This document shows positions 53,477-62,952 of a stretch of DNA of 64,000 bases, in pieces (the first letter of the stretch is position 1; every line of letters starts with the position of its first letter). This DNA is from Nostoc sp. NIES-3756 (GTDB lineage: Bacteria; Cyanobacteriota; Cyanobacteriia; Cyanobacteriales; Nostocaceae): the NCBI RefSeq assembly GCF_001548375.1, contig NZ_AP017295.1:2018501-2082500 (forward strand), read 5' to 3'. The position numbers and the translations under genes were made by a program. The notes under the pieces are model-generated. The model saw only the letters and a list, made by a program, of their open reading frames with translations. It ran no database searches and was not told the origin of the DNA.

Positions 53477-54487
53477 ATGCAATTGAAGCCAATTAATCAA
53501 CAGGTTGTTGTCGTTGTTGGGGCTTCTAGTGGAATTGGGCGAGAAACGGCGCTGCGCTTTGCCAAAGGTGGCGCAAAGGTCGTTGTTTCCGCACGGAGTC
53601 AATCGGGGTTAGAATCTTTAGTGAAAGAGATTACCGAGTTTGGCGGAGAAGCGATCGCTGTCGTTGCAGATGTAGAACACTTTGAACAAGTGAAGGCGAT
53701 CGCAGATAAAGCTGTAGATTATTTCGGCAGACTCGACACTTGGGTACATGTTCCAGCAATTGGTCTATTTGCCACCTTCGACAATACCACACCAGAAGAA
53801 TTTAAACACGTTATTGATGTCAGCCTCATGGGGCAAGTGTACGGCGCGATGGCTGCACTTCCCCACCTCAAGCGCGAAGGACGAGGTGGATTGATTCACG
53901 TTTCCTCAATGGAAGCGAGGCGATCGCTACCTTACCAAAGCGCCTACTCCTCAGCTAAACATGGGGTAGATGGTTTCGTTGATGCAATGCGCTTGGAACT
54001 GATACATGATAAATGGCCGATTAGCGTCACCAGTATCAAACCAGCCGTCATCAACACACCCTTCTGGAATAATGGTCTAACAAAATTGGGTGTAAAACCA
54101 GCAGGCGTACCACCTTACTATGATCCGCGATTAGTAGCTAACGCCATCCTTCACGCAGCCGAACACCCAACCCGCGATTTACTAGTAGGAGATGTAGCCA
54201 AAATATTAGATGTACTCCATCGCATCTCTCCACAACTGACAGACACATTATTACTACTCGTTGGCTTCCAATTCCAACGCAGTTCCGGCGTACCCAAATC
54301 AGAAGATGATCCAAATAACTTTTACGAACCAGTCCCAGAACACGATAGAGTCGATGGCGACTACAACCACTTGGTAATTCCCAGCATTTCCGACTTTATA
54401 GAACAGAATGTCCCACTACAATGGGGGGCGATCGCAGCTGGTAGTATCTTAGCGTTCCTCGCAGCGCAGGCGTGGAACAAGAGTTGA
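53477..54487 (+). CDS. Short-chain dehydrogenase/reductase with C-terminal membrane helix
   Basis: The 336-residue protein is a classical SDR. The NAD(P) motif is VVVVGASSGIGRETAL (about 10-25), followed by VVVSARS, suggesting NADP preference. The catalytic Ser is in HVSSMEARR, and the YxxxK pair is in YQSAYSSAKHGVDGF (about 155-166). After the core, residues 250-310 form an extension, and the last 20 residues (WGAIAAGSILAFLAAQAW) form a probable membrane anchor. AGGAG lies eight bases before the ATG. No neighbouring pathway genes indicate a substrate. Family assignment is secure. Confidence 0.92.
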   Translation: MQLKPINQQVVVVVGASSGIGRETALRFAKGGAKVVVSARSQSGLESLVKEITEFGGEAIAVVADVEHFEQVKAIADKAVDYFGRLDTWVHVPAIGLFATFDNTTPEEFKHVIDVSLMGQVYGAMAALPHLKREGRGGLIHVSSMEARRSLPYQSAYSSAKHGVDGFVDAMRLELIHDKWPISVTSIKPAVINTPFWNNGLTKLGVKPAGVPPYYDPRLVANAILHAAEHPTRDLLVGDVAKILDVLHRISPQLTDTLLLLVGFQFQRSSGVPKSEDDPNNFYEPVPEHDRVDGDYNHLVIPSISDFIEQNVPLQWGAIAAGSILAFLAAQAWNKS

Positions 54488-54578
54488 GGGAGATGAGGGG
54501 ATGAGGAAGAATAATATTGTTTGATTACTCAACTTGCTAATTTTTCTTCACCATTTCCCCCACTTCCTCATCTCCCCG

Positions 54579-57341
54579 CTATTGCGAAACCAACTGTGCA
54601 TTTAATGCTTTGGTGATGCGATCGCTAGAAAATTGTAGATGGGCTAAGGTGTAAACATCGGCTTGTTTAACAAGTTGTTTTAGCTGGTTGTCGATGGCGG
54701 TTTGCAGTTGGTGTAACTCATACCAAGCTAATGTGCGTCCATCTTCGGGCGCATCAATATTATGTAGAACCATTTCCAGTAGAATGTCTAGATATTCTCG
54801 TTGTAGTGAACGGCGAATACTAGAAATTGACTTTGGTTGTGCTGTGGTAAGAACTTCCGTCCAAATTCCTTGTTGCAAATTGTCGAATAATTCTGGTAGG
54901 GAAAGGGCTTGCTCGGATGGGGTTTTGAGTTCTATATCTTGGATATGGTGAAGACGTTCATTGTCTAAGAGCGATCGCAAAATATATCTTTGAAAACTCA
55001 ACACACGTTCGTGAATAGGATAGTCTAAGCGGTTGTTGGGTACGGAACTTCCCCAATGTTGCCAACGGGAAGGCGCTAGTTGATTGAGTAATTTGGGTGA
55101 GAAACTAAAAGCATCCTCTGCAAAAACATACTCTTGTAACTCTGCTAATGCTTGACGCTGCTTGTCAAGAGGAACTGGTACAAATGCCCAAGCACTATCA
55201 TTACTAGCGTGAGTGCGGCGGAAAGATTGTCCACCAATATATTTAGAAAGTAAAGCAGCGTTACGAAAATAATATTTTAATACTCGATTAAATAAAACCC
55301 GCAAATGGCTATAGCTTTCTCCTGGTGGTAGATAATGGTCATCAAGACGCTGCCACATCATACGGGCATTATCCATTTGCCATTGCGAATACACCAGCAC
55401 ATCACTACTCATATCCCAGAGGTTCGCCAGAGGATTAATATCCCATATGTCTTCATCAGTTGCGTAAGATAATTCTGGTTGTGGTGAAGCTAAAGCAATT
55501 TGCTGTAAAAAGCTTTTCTCCTCTTGTGGCGTAATTACCTCATCTTCTCCACGAGGACTGTTTTTATAACCATACTCAATTGCCCATTCATCATAGGGGC
55601 CAATTACCTCTGGGAAATAATCACCCTGTTCCACACCTTGGGGTGCTATGTTCACAGGTAGATAGTCCATCACCGAACCGACTAAACCCTTAGTAAGGGT
55701 GATTTCTCTATTGTTTAACTCCTGGGGAGTTAACATAGTGCTACCGTGGAAGTTGTGGCGCAAACCAAGAGTATGTCCGACTTCATGGGCAACAAGATAG
55801 CGCAAGTATTGATGCACATATTCCTGCATTACCTCACTACTAGGCTGAGTATTGTGCAGCAACGATAACGCCAACGCTCCCATAGCTGCTTGTTCGGAAG
55901 TAGTTTGGCTATAGCAGAGTTCGGAGGAGTGGGGAGTGGGGAGTGGGGAGTGGGGGGAGATGAGGGAGTCAGGGGAGAAATTATTAATTCCTGCCTCTGG
56001 TTGGTGAGCGTAGTCGAACCACTGCCTCCTGCACATATCCCCTAACGATGCACTATCATCCATCAGTGCGCGATACTCATGCTGAACTGATAGCACCATA
56101 TTGGCATCGATGATGATGTCTGCATCTAAAATTTCCCCTGTGAGGGGGTTGACACGGACTGGCCCTTTGGCAAAGCCTGCATCTAGAGAATTGAACCAGC
56201 GTATGGTATTGTAGCGGACATCGGCTGGTTGCCAGTCGGGATCATCAGGCATTTGTCGCACTTCAATGGCGTTGGTAAATCCAGCTTTGGTAAAGGCTTT
56301 GTTCCACATGAGTACGCCTTCTTGAATTGCTTGACGATAGGCATGGGGTACAGCATTTTCAATCCAAAATACTATCGGCTGTTTGGGTGGGGATAAGGGT
56401 AAGCTGGGATCTGATGGTTCGAGATGCCAACGATTGATGTAACGGACAAAGGGTTCTTGAGCGTGATGATCGGAAAAGTCTTGAAAGGCTGTAATAAAAT
56501 ATCCTACGCGATCATCGGCGAGTCTGGGAATATAGCCGTTGTTTTCTGGAAGTTGAGAAAAACTATAGTGTACTTTGAGGGTAAGCGCTCGACTATCAGG
56601 TAAAGTAACTAAATCTGCTCCTTCTGGTGAGGAAAAACCATAAATAGAGTCAATTTCTAGATTTTCTGGCAAGCTATTAACTTCACCAAAATAGGATTTA
56701 TTTTTTTCGAGGTGGTAGTCAGCCTGTAAGGAATATTTTAATAAAGGAGTTAAGCCTGCAAAGTCCTGCATCAGCAGGTCATCCATATCTATGAGAATAT
56801 TCTTACTACGTGGGTCAATGCTACTTATAGGTAATGAATAAAGAACTGAATCGCTAAATGAACGAGCAAGCGATCGCTGTTCTGGGTTACTTGCTTCTGT
56901 ACGAAATTTAACATTACGCACAACAAAGTGCAAATTATTATTGACACGCCGAAAATAAAATAGATAATCAGCTAAAGGTGAACCGCTATAAATACCACTT
57001 TCGCCTACACCAGATTCTAACGTGACTGTAGCTAAATAATTTTTATTTAATTGTTCTGGCTTAATCTCTAAGAAAACTTCCCCAAAATTATCTCGGCTAT
57101 AAATAGTAAAAAGTCCCTGTACTTTCTTCGCTCCCCTTACTAACTCACGAAATCGCCAAAAATCTTCCTGTGGTTTCTCTTCATGATTATTTTCAGCAAC
57201 GGCTAATTCCACTACTGGGAGTGGGTTTAGTTGCTCCATATCAGGCTGTGTAACTTGCTCGGCTCTTGCGTAAGTAGAAATTAGCAATAAATTACATAAA
57301 AACACTGTCAATATTACTAATTTAGCTATCCAGTATTTCAT
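54579..57341 (-). CDS. Zinc-dependent metalloprotease (DUF5117/DUF5118 type, metzincin-like)
   Basis: The 920-residue protein begins with a signal peptide (hydrophobic 9-25, cleaved near ARA). The N-terminal third matches the DUF5118/DUF5117 type found in large bacterial zinc proteases. The catalytic site is HEVGHTLGLRHNF (about 515-527), an HExxHxxGxxH metzincin motif, and GSVMDYLP (about 553) supplies the Met-turn. At about 440-475 the protein carries extra residues (NNFSPDSLISPHSPLPTPHS) encoded by DNA repeats of the GGGGAGTG and GAGCGTAGTCGAA type, at about 55924-56015. These lie upstream of the active site and keep the frame. It is probably periplasmic or secreted. Target proteins are unknown. 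Confidence 0.9.
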   Translation of the reverse strand: MKYWIAKLVILTVFLCNLLLISTYARAEQVTQPDMEQLNPLPVVELAVAENNHEEKPQEDFWRFRELVRGAKKVQGLFTIYSRDNFGEVFLEIKPEQLNKNYLATVTLESGVGESGIYSGSPLADYLFYFRRVNNNLHFVVRNVKFRTEASNPEQRSLARSFSDSVLYSLPISSIDPRSKNILIDMDDLLMQDFAGLTPLLKYSLQADYHLEKNKSYFGEVNSLPENLEIDSIYGFSSPEGADLVTLPDSRALTLKVHYSFSQLPENNGYIPRLADDRVGYFITAFQDFSDHHAQEPFVRYINRWHLEPSDPSLPLSPPKQPIVFWIENAVPHAYRQAIQEGVLMWNKAFTKAGFTNAIEVRQMPDDPDWQPADVRYNTIRWFNSLDAGFAKGPVRVNPLTGEILDADIIIDANMVLSVQHEYRALMDDSASLGDMCRRQWFDYAHQPEAGINNFSPDSLISPHSPLPTPHSSELCYSQTTSEQAAMGALALSLLHNTQPSSEVMQEYVHQYLRYLVAHEVGHTLGLRHNFHGSTMLTPQELNNREITLTKGLVGSVMDYLPVNIAPQGVEQGDYFPEVIGPYDEWAIEYGYKNSPRGEDEVITPQEEKSFLQQIALASPQPELSYATDEDIWDINPLANLWDMSSDVLVYSQWQMDNARMMWQRLDDHYLPPGESYSHLRVLFNRVLKYYFRNAALLSKYIGGQSFRRTHASNDSAWAFVPVPLDKQRQALAELQEYVFAEDAFSFSPKLLNQLAPSRWQHWGSSVPNNRLDYPIHERVLSFQRYILRSLLDNERLHHIQDIELKTPSEQALSLPELFDNLQQGIWTEVLTTAQPKSISSIRRSLQREYLDILLEMVLHNIDAPEDGRTLAWYELHQLQTAIDNQLKQLVKQADVYTLAHLQFSSDRITKALNAQLVSQ

Positions 57342-57940
57342 CCTTTATTTTGCTGCCTGAAGCGGTTCTCGTGTGTGAAAAATGTAGATAAATATGCCGT
57401 TTGCCAGATTTTCAAATACTGCCAAAATATTGAGAACTTAAACGCATATAAATCTACTTGAGTCAGACAAACTATTGTTTGCCCATAGAAAAAATGACAC
57501 TACTAACCCCAAAGTAGTGTGTGCTTTTATTGCCGTGAGAGTTATTTCGTAATTTTTCATTTATAAGATAAAATTAATAATTTAGCAATATCTATCTCTA
57601 AAGAAATAGAAGCTATAAAGCTAAAGATAGATGTTTTTGCACTATATCTGCATTAGAACCTAAAAAATGTAGTGGATGCTACGCCTAAGAGTTGTAAGGA
57701 TAGAAGTAGGCGATCGCTATCCCAAGAATTAGTAAAAATTTAGCACAGGTGTACTGAAACAAACCTCTCTCTTGATAGTAGCTGCATCCAATTTCTTCAG
57801 CATTAAACTCATAAATCTCATACTTTTTATACGCCATACGCATGAGGGCAAAAGCTGGTCATTTAAAGGAACCTGTTGATAAGGAAGCTTAATCAGTTTT
57901 GAAGCTAAACCTTAGTAACTGAGTTCATGAGGTAATCAAG
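57342..57940. other. Intergenic region between divergent protease and pentapeptide genes
   Basis: This 600-base AT-rich region likely holds both promoters. Near 57677-57720 is a short stretch GGATGCTACGCCTAAGAG related to the CTACGC repeats, and a HIP1 site. No gene or known RNA is seen. Confidence 0.4.
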
Positions 57941-58372
57941 ATGAAACTAGAGATTTTAGCTACCACAGCACTATTAAGTACAATTGCCTTGACTGCTCCC
58001 GCACAAGCTGCAAATCCTCAGCATGTAAGACAATTACTAACTACGAAAAGTTGTGCAGGTTGTAACCTAGCAGGCGCAAACTTACAGCAAGCTCACTTAA
58101 TTGGTGCAGACTTGAGAAATGCTAATTTAACAGGAGCCAATCTTAAAGCCGCTAATTTAGAAGGTGCTGATTTAACTGGTGCAAACCTCAAAGGAGCAAA
58201 CTTAAGCGAAGTTTTCGCCAGCGATGCTAGTTTAAGCGGTACTAATTTAACTGGTGTAAAACTTACTAACGCTGAACTATATAATGCTGATTTAGAAGGT
58301 GCTATCTTAGCTAACGCTGATTTACGGGGAGCCATTGTCTATGGTGCTTTGTATGGCGGCTATGTTAGATAA
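57941..58372 (+). CDS. Secreted pentapeptide-repeat protein
   Basis: The 143-residue protein has a signal peptide (cleaved near APAQAA, about residue 23). A short segment with CAGC follows, and then about fifteen pentapeptide repeats A(D/N)LxG, such as LAGANLQQAHLIGADLRNAN, from about residue 40 to the end. These fold as a right-handed quadrilateral beta-helix. Cyanobacteria carry many such proteins with mostly unknown roles. The CAGC pair just before the repeats could form a disulfide. It lies upstream of a thioesterase gene with a hairpin between them. Confidence 0.88.
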   Translation: MKLEILATTALLSTIALTAPAQAANPQHVRQLLTTKSCAGCNLAGANLQQAHLIGADLRNANLTGANLKAANLEGADLTGANLKGANLSEVFASDASLSGTNLTGVKLTNAELYNADLEGAILANADLRGAIVYGALYGGYVR

Positions 58373-58399
58373 TCTTCAGTCAACAATAAAAATCTATAC

Positions 58400-58429
58400 A
58401 GTGAGAGTTGTTGTTAACAATCTCTCACT
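58400..58429. terminator. Hairpin between the pentapeptide gene and the thioesterase gene
   Basis: AGTGAGAGTTGTT pairs with AACAATCTCTCACT in a 13-bp stem with one bulge. It starts 28 bases after the pentapeptide stop. Only AT-rich sequence, not a real T-run, follows, so termination is possible rather than certain. Confidence 0.45.
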
Positions 58430-58440
58430 ATTAAATTGTG

Positions 58441-58842
58441 ATGGAAGTATTCAAAACTTTATTACGTGTGCGTCATTATGAAATGGATGCACTGGGACAC
58501 GTTAACAATGCAGTTTACCAAAACTACCTAGAACAAGCAGCCATAGAACACTCAGAACATCTAGGTTTAACCTTGGATGTTTACCGGGAATTTGGGTGTG
58601 TATTTGTGATGCGGCGAGTAGAAATTGATTATTTGCGTCCAGCCGTGGCGGGTGAGAGTTTAGAAGTTACAACTTGGTTGAAGCAAATACAAGGTACTCG
58701 CGCTTTCCGTTGTTACGAAATTCGCAAACAACATGAGGAAAATATGTTAGTAAAAGCCGAGGCTTTGTGGGTTTGGGTAGATGCTAAAACCATGCGTCCG
58801 CGACCAATTCCTCGTTTGATGATAGATAAGTTTAGTCATTAG
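58441..58842 (+). CDS. Acyl-CoA thioesterase, YbgC/4-hydroxybenzoyl-CoA family
   Basis: The 133-residue hotdog-fold protein shows the family signature VRHYEMDALGHVNNAVYQNYLEQA in two parts (VRHYEMDALGHVNN and AVYQNYLEQA, about 10-33), with the catalytic aspartate in EMDALGHVN. A second motif is RRVEIDYLRPAVAGE. It hydrolyses acyl- or aroyl-CoA thioesters; in cyanobacteria one such enzyme (DHNA-CoA thioesterase) works in phylloquinone synthesis, and this is one candidate role. An ATG at 58441 directly follows a GTG that could also serve as start. It is not obviously in an operon. Confidence 0.88.
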   Translation: MEVFKTLLRVRHYEMDALGHVNNAVYQNYLEQAAIEHSEHLGLTLDVYREFGCVFVMRRVEIDYLRPAVAGESLEVTTWLKQIQGTRAFRCYEIRKQHEENMLVKAEALWVWVDAKTMRPRPIPRLMIDKFSH

Positions 58843-58935
58843 TCATTAGTCAACAGTCCACAGTCATTAGTTTTTCTCCATTATCCTCCACCCTACGGGT
58901 ACTCTGCGAGAACGTAAGAGAAGCAAGCTACATCT
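58830..58935. repeat. Heptamer repeats and palindromic repeat fragment
   Basis: TTAGTCATTAGTCATTAGTC and CAACAGTCCACAGTC run out of the thioesterase stop, followed by CCCTACGGGTACTCTGCGAG, a fragment of the CTACGGG repeat family also seen at 18300 and 62360. Confidence 0.7.
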
Positions 58936-59033
58936 TAGTCATCTCTCCTTACACTCCTGTAATTTTCAAGCGATCGCCCATAACTCATGTTAAAATTTTC
59001 TCTGGCAAAATTAATTAGCTAGAAGAATTACCA

Positions 59034-59474
59034 ATGTCTATCCCTGAAATTACACAAACGCTGTTAAACGCCAAGAAAAATAAAGGTCTAAGCTTTGGTG
59101 ATTTAGAAAAAATTCTCGGACGGGATGAAGTATGGATTGCATCTGTTTTCTACCGTCAAGCTAGTGCATCACCAGAAGAGGCTAAGTTGTTGGTGGAAGC
59201 ATTAGGGTTAGACTCTCTCTATATCCAACAGTTGACCGAGTACCCAGTCAAAGGATTAGGGCCTATAGTACCCACTGACCCTCTGATTTATCGCTTCTAT
59301 GAGATTATGCAGGTATACGGCTTTCCGCTTAAGGAAATAATTCAAGAAAAGTTCGGCGATGGAATTATGAGCGCGATTGACTTTACCTTAGATGTGGACA
59401 AAGAAACAGACCCTAAAGGCGATCGCGTTAAAATTACTATGTCTGGGAAATTCTTGTCTTACAAAAAGTGGTAG
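59034..59474 (+). CDS. cynS: Cyanate hydratase (cyanase)
   Basis: CynS converts cyanate and bicarbonate to ammonia and carbon dioxide. The 146-residue protein has the N-terminal helical DNA-binding-like domain (1-75) and the C-terminal catalytic domain with Arg87 and Glu90 in [14 protein letters not shown] and Ser113 in GIMSAIDF, the three catalytic residues of the family. Length is normal. No cynA/B/D transporter genes are adjacent, unlike in some cyanobacteria. In cyanobacteria cynS is often under nitrogen control, but I see no NtcA site I would defend in the 190-base upstream gap. Confidence 0.96.
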   Translation: MSIPEITQTLLNAKKNKGLSFGDLEKILGRDEVWIASVFYRQASASPEEAKLLVEALGLDSLYIQQLTEYPVKGLGPIVPTDPLIYRFYEIMQVYGFPLKEIIQEKFGDGIMSAIDFTLDVDKETDPKGDRVKITMSGKFLSYKKW

Positions 59475-59494
59475 TCTTTGACTCATCAAAATAA

Positions 59495-60406
59495 TTGAGA
59501 TGCCGCTTGAACTCACAACAAACAACGCACGTAACTAATTTTACCCCAGTTTATACACAAAAATACGGTAGTGCTTATTTAGGCAATTGTCAGGAAATTA
59601 TTAAAGCAATTCCAGACAATAGCATTAATTTAATTCTAACTTCACCACCATTTGCTTTAACACGTAAAAAAGAATATGGTAATGAAACTGCGGAAAAATA
59701 TATTGAATGGTTTTTACCTTTTGCTTACGAATTTAAAAGAGTTTTAGCTAAACAAGGTTCATTTATTTTAGATTTAGGTGGTGCTTATCTTCCTGGTAAT
59801 CCTATACGCAGTATTTACCAATACGAACTTCTAGTTAGATTGTGTAAAGAAGTTGGCTTTTATCTAGCTCAAGAATTTTATCACTATAATCCAGCCCGAT
59901 TACCTACTCCGGCTGAATGGGTGACAATTAGAAGAATTAGAGTTAAAGATGCAGTAAATGTAGTTTGGTGGCTAGCAAAAACAACCAATCCTAAAGCAGA
60001 TAATAGAAAAGTTTTAAAACCATATAGCCAGAGTATGAAACGATTACTCAAAAATGGTTATAAAGCTCAAACTCGTCCTAGTGGACACGATATTTCTGAT
60101 AAATTCCAAAAAGATAATTCGGGTGCAATTCCACCAAATTTGTTAGAAATTGCTAATACTGAATCCAATAGTGTTTATTTACGACGCTGTAAAGCAGCCG
60201 GGATAAAACCACACCCAGCAAGGTTTCCTCAAGGGTTTGCTGAGTTCTTCATCAAATTCTTAACTGATGAAGGTGATGTAGTGTTAGACCCGTTTGCAGG
60301 TTCTAATACTACTGGGTTTGTTGCTGAAACTTTACAGCGTCGATGGATTTCCGTGGAAATTAACCAGGATTATATTTTGGGAAGTCGCTATAGATTTAGT
60401 GAATAG
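59495..60406 (+). CDS. Solitary DNA methyltransferase, beta class (probably N4-cytosine)
   Basis: The 303-residue protein has motif IV LTSPPF (about 46-51) near the N-terminus and motif I LDPFAGSNTTGF (about 265-276) near the C-terminus, the order of beta-class methyltransferases. TSPPF is typical of N4-cytosine enzymes, while DPPY would suggest adenine. No in-frame ATG occurs near the start, so translation must begin at TTG (59495, or 59507), 20 or more bases after cynS. No restriction endonuclease is adjacent, so it looks like an orphan methylase or a member of a split system. The HEYxx-like middle region (HYNPARLPTPAEW) may help read the target. The target sequence is unknown. Confidence 0.88.
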   Translation: MRCRLNSQQTTHVTNFTPVYTQKYGSAYLGNCQEIIKAIPDNSINLILTSPPFALTRKKEYGNETAEKYIEWFLPFAYEFKRVLAKQGSFILDLGGAYLPGNPIRSIYQYELLVRLCKEVGFYLAQEFYHYNPARLPTPAEWVTIRRIRVKDAVNVVWWLAKTTNPKADNRKVLKPYSQSMKRLLKNGYKAQTRPSGHDISDKFQKDNSGAIPPNLLEIANTESNSVYLRRCKAAGIKPHPARFPQGFAEFFIKFLTDEGDVVLDPFAGSNTTGFVAETLQRRWISVEINQDYILGSRYRFSE

Positions 60407-60599
60407 TCAATCAATTTTTGATTTTAGATTGATAATTTTAGGTTGATTGCACCCAGCTAAGGAATAGACTCTGGGAACTTTTATAACTTTAGATTGATGA
60501 CTCAAGAAGAAAATGTGTCAATCTAAAACCTCAAATTGCCACAGTTAATAGAGGATGATTTAGCTGTGAACCTTTGACTATTAACCAGAGCTAGCAAAT

Positions 60600-60794
60600 T
60601 TATATTTCTCCATTCACCTGCATTTGATGAACCTTGTCTGCTAACTCTTGACGACTTTGATCGTCAAGTTTATCTATTGCTAACATTCCCATCAGAATTA
60701 CCTCTTTTAGGGTTAAACGGGTTGAATGTGCCTGTTTTTGCACAATCTCTTTAATAATCGGACTAACACCGATTGCCGTACTAGCTCTAGCCAC
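60600..60794 (-). CDS. Small conserved-looking protein of unknown function
   Basis: The 64-residue protein is helical and charged: MARASTAIGVSPIIKEIVQK, later LTLKEVILMGMLAIDKLDDQ and ending VHQMQVNGEI. The composition is that of a real soluble protein, and the middle could be a ribbon-helix-helix or coiled segment as in small antitoxins. There is no toxin partner beside it. It is convergent with the methyltransferase gene. I do not recognise a family. Confidence 0.5.
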   Translation of the reverse strand: MARASTAIGVSPIIKEIVQKQAHSTRLTLKEVILMGMLAIDKLDDQSRQELADKVHQMQVNGEI

Positions 60795-61204
60795 GAAATT
60801 ACTGGGAATTATCTATTACGTCGCCTAAATCTTAGCACTTTCTAGGGGTTTCTTCTATATCAGAAGAACTTAATTTATATATGTAGAAATCAATATTTAC
60901 AAGTCTCAGCCCAAAAGATATTCTAAAAGGAAGTAGTAATTGTTACAACAGGCATGTATATAGTAAAAATACTTAACAAATATAAATATCTACCAACCGA
61001 TCTCATCATTTTGAGTATATTGACTTATGAGGCGGCAAGACAGGGTTTAAAGAATCTGTGAATTGTTAAATATGATCTGGTTAACCTAGTTTACAAAAAT
61101 ATATATTTTAAAGAAAAATAATATTTTAACAACAGTAAAATTCCTGAATGCAGGGAATTAAAGCTGTCCTAGAAATAAAAAGTAAGTAGAGGAGAGAAAA
61201 AGCA
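60795..61204. other. Intergenic region upstream of the SGNH hydrolase gene
   Basis: About 410 AT-rich bases lie here. A purine-rich GAGGAGAG motif about ten bases before the ATG at 61205 is the ribosome-binding site. No gene or recognised RNA is seen. Confidence 0.4.
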
Positions 61205-62335
61205 ATGAGGGATTCTTATCTGTTGGCAGTAGGCTTGTTTACAGGATTGACACTACCAGCATCAGCTCTACCACAGATATCGGATATCCTGCCAGATAAT
61301 TCTAAATCCGTGTCGGATGTAAAACAAAGCTCACAGATTACTGTCACATCAGATCCATCTTTATCTGCCTTCAGCATCCAAGTATCACAAGCAGTAGATG
61401 AAAACGGTCTGCCTACGCTTTTTAACATATCCTCACCAGAATTTAGCACTCAACCTTTGTCACCTACCAAAGCCTCTGAATCAACAAGTGGCGAGAAAAA
61501 TCTACCTAGTTCTGAAATCCCTCTACCAGAGTTTACCAATCCAGAACAATTAACACCCCTAAACTCATTCTTTAACCTCAACCCTCTACCGCCGAAAGAA
61601 GCATTAACTAGTGGTAATCAACTTTACTATTACAGACTGGCAACACTAAAAACTGGCCAGATTTACACACGCCAAGATGCTGAGACTGACCAATTATTAC
61701 GAAATGGGGGTCAAAAGCAACAACTGACTTATGATGATTGGAAAAATCTCTTAGCGCTAGAAGCAAAAGCGATCGCTCAAGGTCAAGGTAAAAATCGCCT
61801 CAGTATCCTGGTAGGGGATTCCTTGAGTATGTGGTTTCCCAAAGAAAAGCTACCCTCTGGTAAATTATGGTTGAATCAAGGTATTTCTGGTGATACTTCC
61901 ACGGGTATCTCAAATAGATTGGCAGCATTTTCTCAAACTCGCCCTGATGCAATTTATATCATGGCTGGTATTAACGACTTACGCCGAGGCAGCAGTGATG
62001 AAGTAATTTTGCGCAATCATCGCCGTATTATTCGCAATTTACGACAATCTCACCCTAAAACTCAGATATTCGTACAATCTATATTACCTACTCACCTACC
62101 GACGCTTTCTAATAGCCGTATTCGTCAACTCAATACAAAACTAGCGCAAATTGCTAAACAAGAAAAAGTTAATTATCTAAATATTCATAGCTGGTTTGCA
62201 GATGCGGATGGCAATTTACGCTCTGATTTAACTACAGATGGGTTGCATTTGTCGGCTGATGGTTATGACGTATGGCGATTTGCTATCCAGCAGGTAGAGT
62301 TCAAACTAGCTCAAAGCCCAAGTGTTGAGCGTTAA
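61205..62335 (+). CDS. Exported SGNH/GDSL-family hydrolase
   Basis: The 376-residue protein has a probable signal peptide (hydrophobic 5-22, LLAVGLFTGLTLPASA) and a low-complexity Pro/Ser-rich region to about 140. The C-terminal half is an SGNH hydrolase. Block I is LVGDSLSMWF with the Ser nucleophile (about 205), block II is NQGISGDT, block III is MAGINDLRRG and block V is TTDGLHLSADGYD with the Asp-His pair (about 347). These enzymes cleave or transfer acyl esters, for instance on polysaccharides. A cell-wall or exopolysaccharide O-acetyl esterase role is plausible but not shown. Confidence 0.9.
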   Translation: MRDSYLLAVGLFTGLTLPASALPQISDILPDNSKSVSDVKQSSQITVTSDPSLSAFSIQVSQAVDENGLPTLFNISSPEFSTQPLSPTKASESTSGEKNLPSSEIPLPEFTNPEQLTPLNSFFNLNPLPPKEALTSGNQLYYYRLATLKTGQIYTRQDAETDQLLRNGGQKQQLTYDDWKNLLALEAKAIAQGQGKNRLSILVGDSLSMWFPKEKLPSGKLWLNQGISGDTSTGISNRLAAFSQTRPDAIYIMAGINDLRRGSSDEVILRNHRRIIRNLRQSHPKTQIFVQSILPTHLPTLSNSRIRQLNTKLAQIAKQEKVNYLNIHSWFADADGNLRSDLTTDGLHLSADGYDVWRFAIQQVEFKLAQSPSVER

Positions 62336-62450
62336 CTGTTGACTGTTGACTACTGACCCTTACGGGTGAATCCTTCGGATACGCTACGCGAGCGATAGTT
62401 GCTTTTCGACGCAAGGCGACAGGAACGCACTATCTCACTGTTGACTTTTA
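62333..62450. repeat. Heptamer repeats and CTACGCGAGCG palindromic repeat
   Basis: TTAACTGTTGACTGTTGACT is followed by CCTTACGGGTGAATCCTTCG and GATACGCTACGCGAGCGATAG, part of the same dispersed family as at 18300. The element separates the SGNH gene from the next small gene. Confidence 0.7.
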
Positions 62451-62484
62451 ACACTCAACCAACACTAGCCTAATCTATATATTT

Positions 62485-62847
62485 ATGGAAGTTACCGAGC
62501 AAGATTTTATTACTATTAGGTCTGTCATTGAAAAACAATTGGCAGCCTTTCAACAAGATGATGCTCTTGGTGCTTTTGCTTGCGCTACTCCAGCTATTCA
62601 AGAGCAGTTTCAAAACGCTGAAAATTTCTTGCGGATGGTAAGCATGAGTTACCCGGCTGTCTACCGTCCACGTTCAGTATTCTTTGAGAAAGTTACCACC
62701 ATTCAGGACAATATCACCCAACCAGTGTTGCTTTTATCGCCTGATGGTGTTCCCCTAAGAGCTTTATATTTTATGGAGAAACAACTGGATGATAGCTGGA
62801 GAATCAATGGTTGTATTCTTGTGTCGGTAGAAGCAGAGAATTTTTAG
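62485..62847 (+). CDS. DUF4864-like small protein
   Basis: The 120-residue protein is of the NTF2-like type: an N-terminal helix (FITIRSVIEKQLAAFQQDDA), a stretch typical of the DUF4864 family (FACATPAIQEQFQNAENFLR), then beta strands around VLLLSPDGVPLRALYFMEKQ and DDSWRINGCILV. It lacks a signal peptide. NTF2-like proteins often have a binding cavity, but no function is established. It stands alone between repeat regions. Confidence 0.8.
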   Translation: MEVTEQDFITIRSVIEKQLAAFQQDDALGAFACATPAIQEQFQNAENFLRMVSMSYPAVYRPRSVFFEKVTTIQDNITQPVLLLSPDGVPLRALYFMEKQLDDSWRINGCILVSVEAENF

Positions 62848-62900
62848 TCATTAGTCATTAGTCATTAGTCCATAGTCCATAGTCAACAGTCCATAGTATT
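62846..62900. repeat. Heptamer repeats after the DUF4864-like gene
   Basis: TTAGTCATTAGTCATTAGTC is followed by CATAGTCCATAGTCAACAGT. The array begins at the stop codon of the upstream gene. Confidence 0.8.
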
Positions 62901-62952
62901 TTTTTCTACTTTTCTAGTTACCTGAAGTTATTTAATTTTGAATTTTGTAGCT

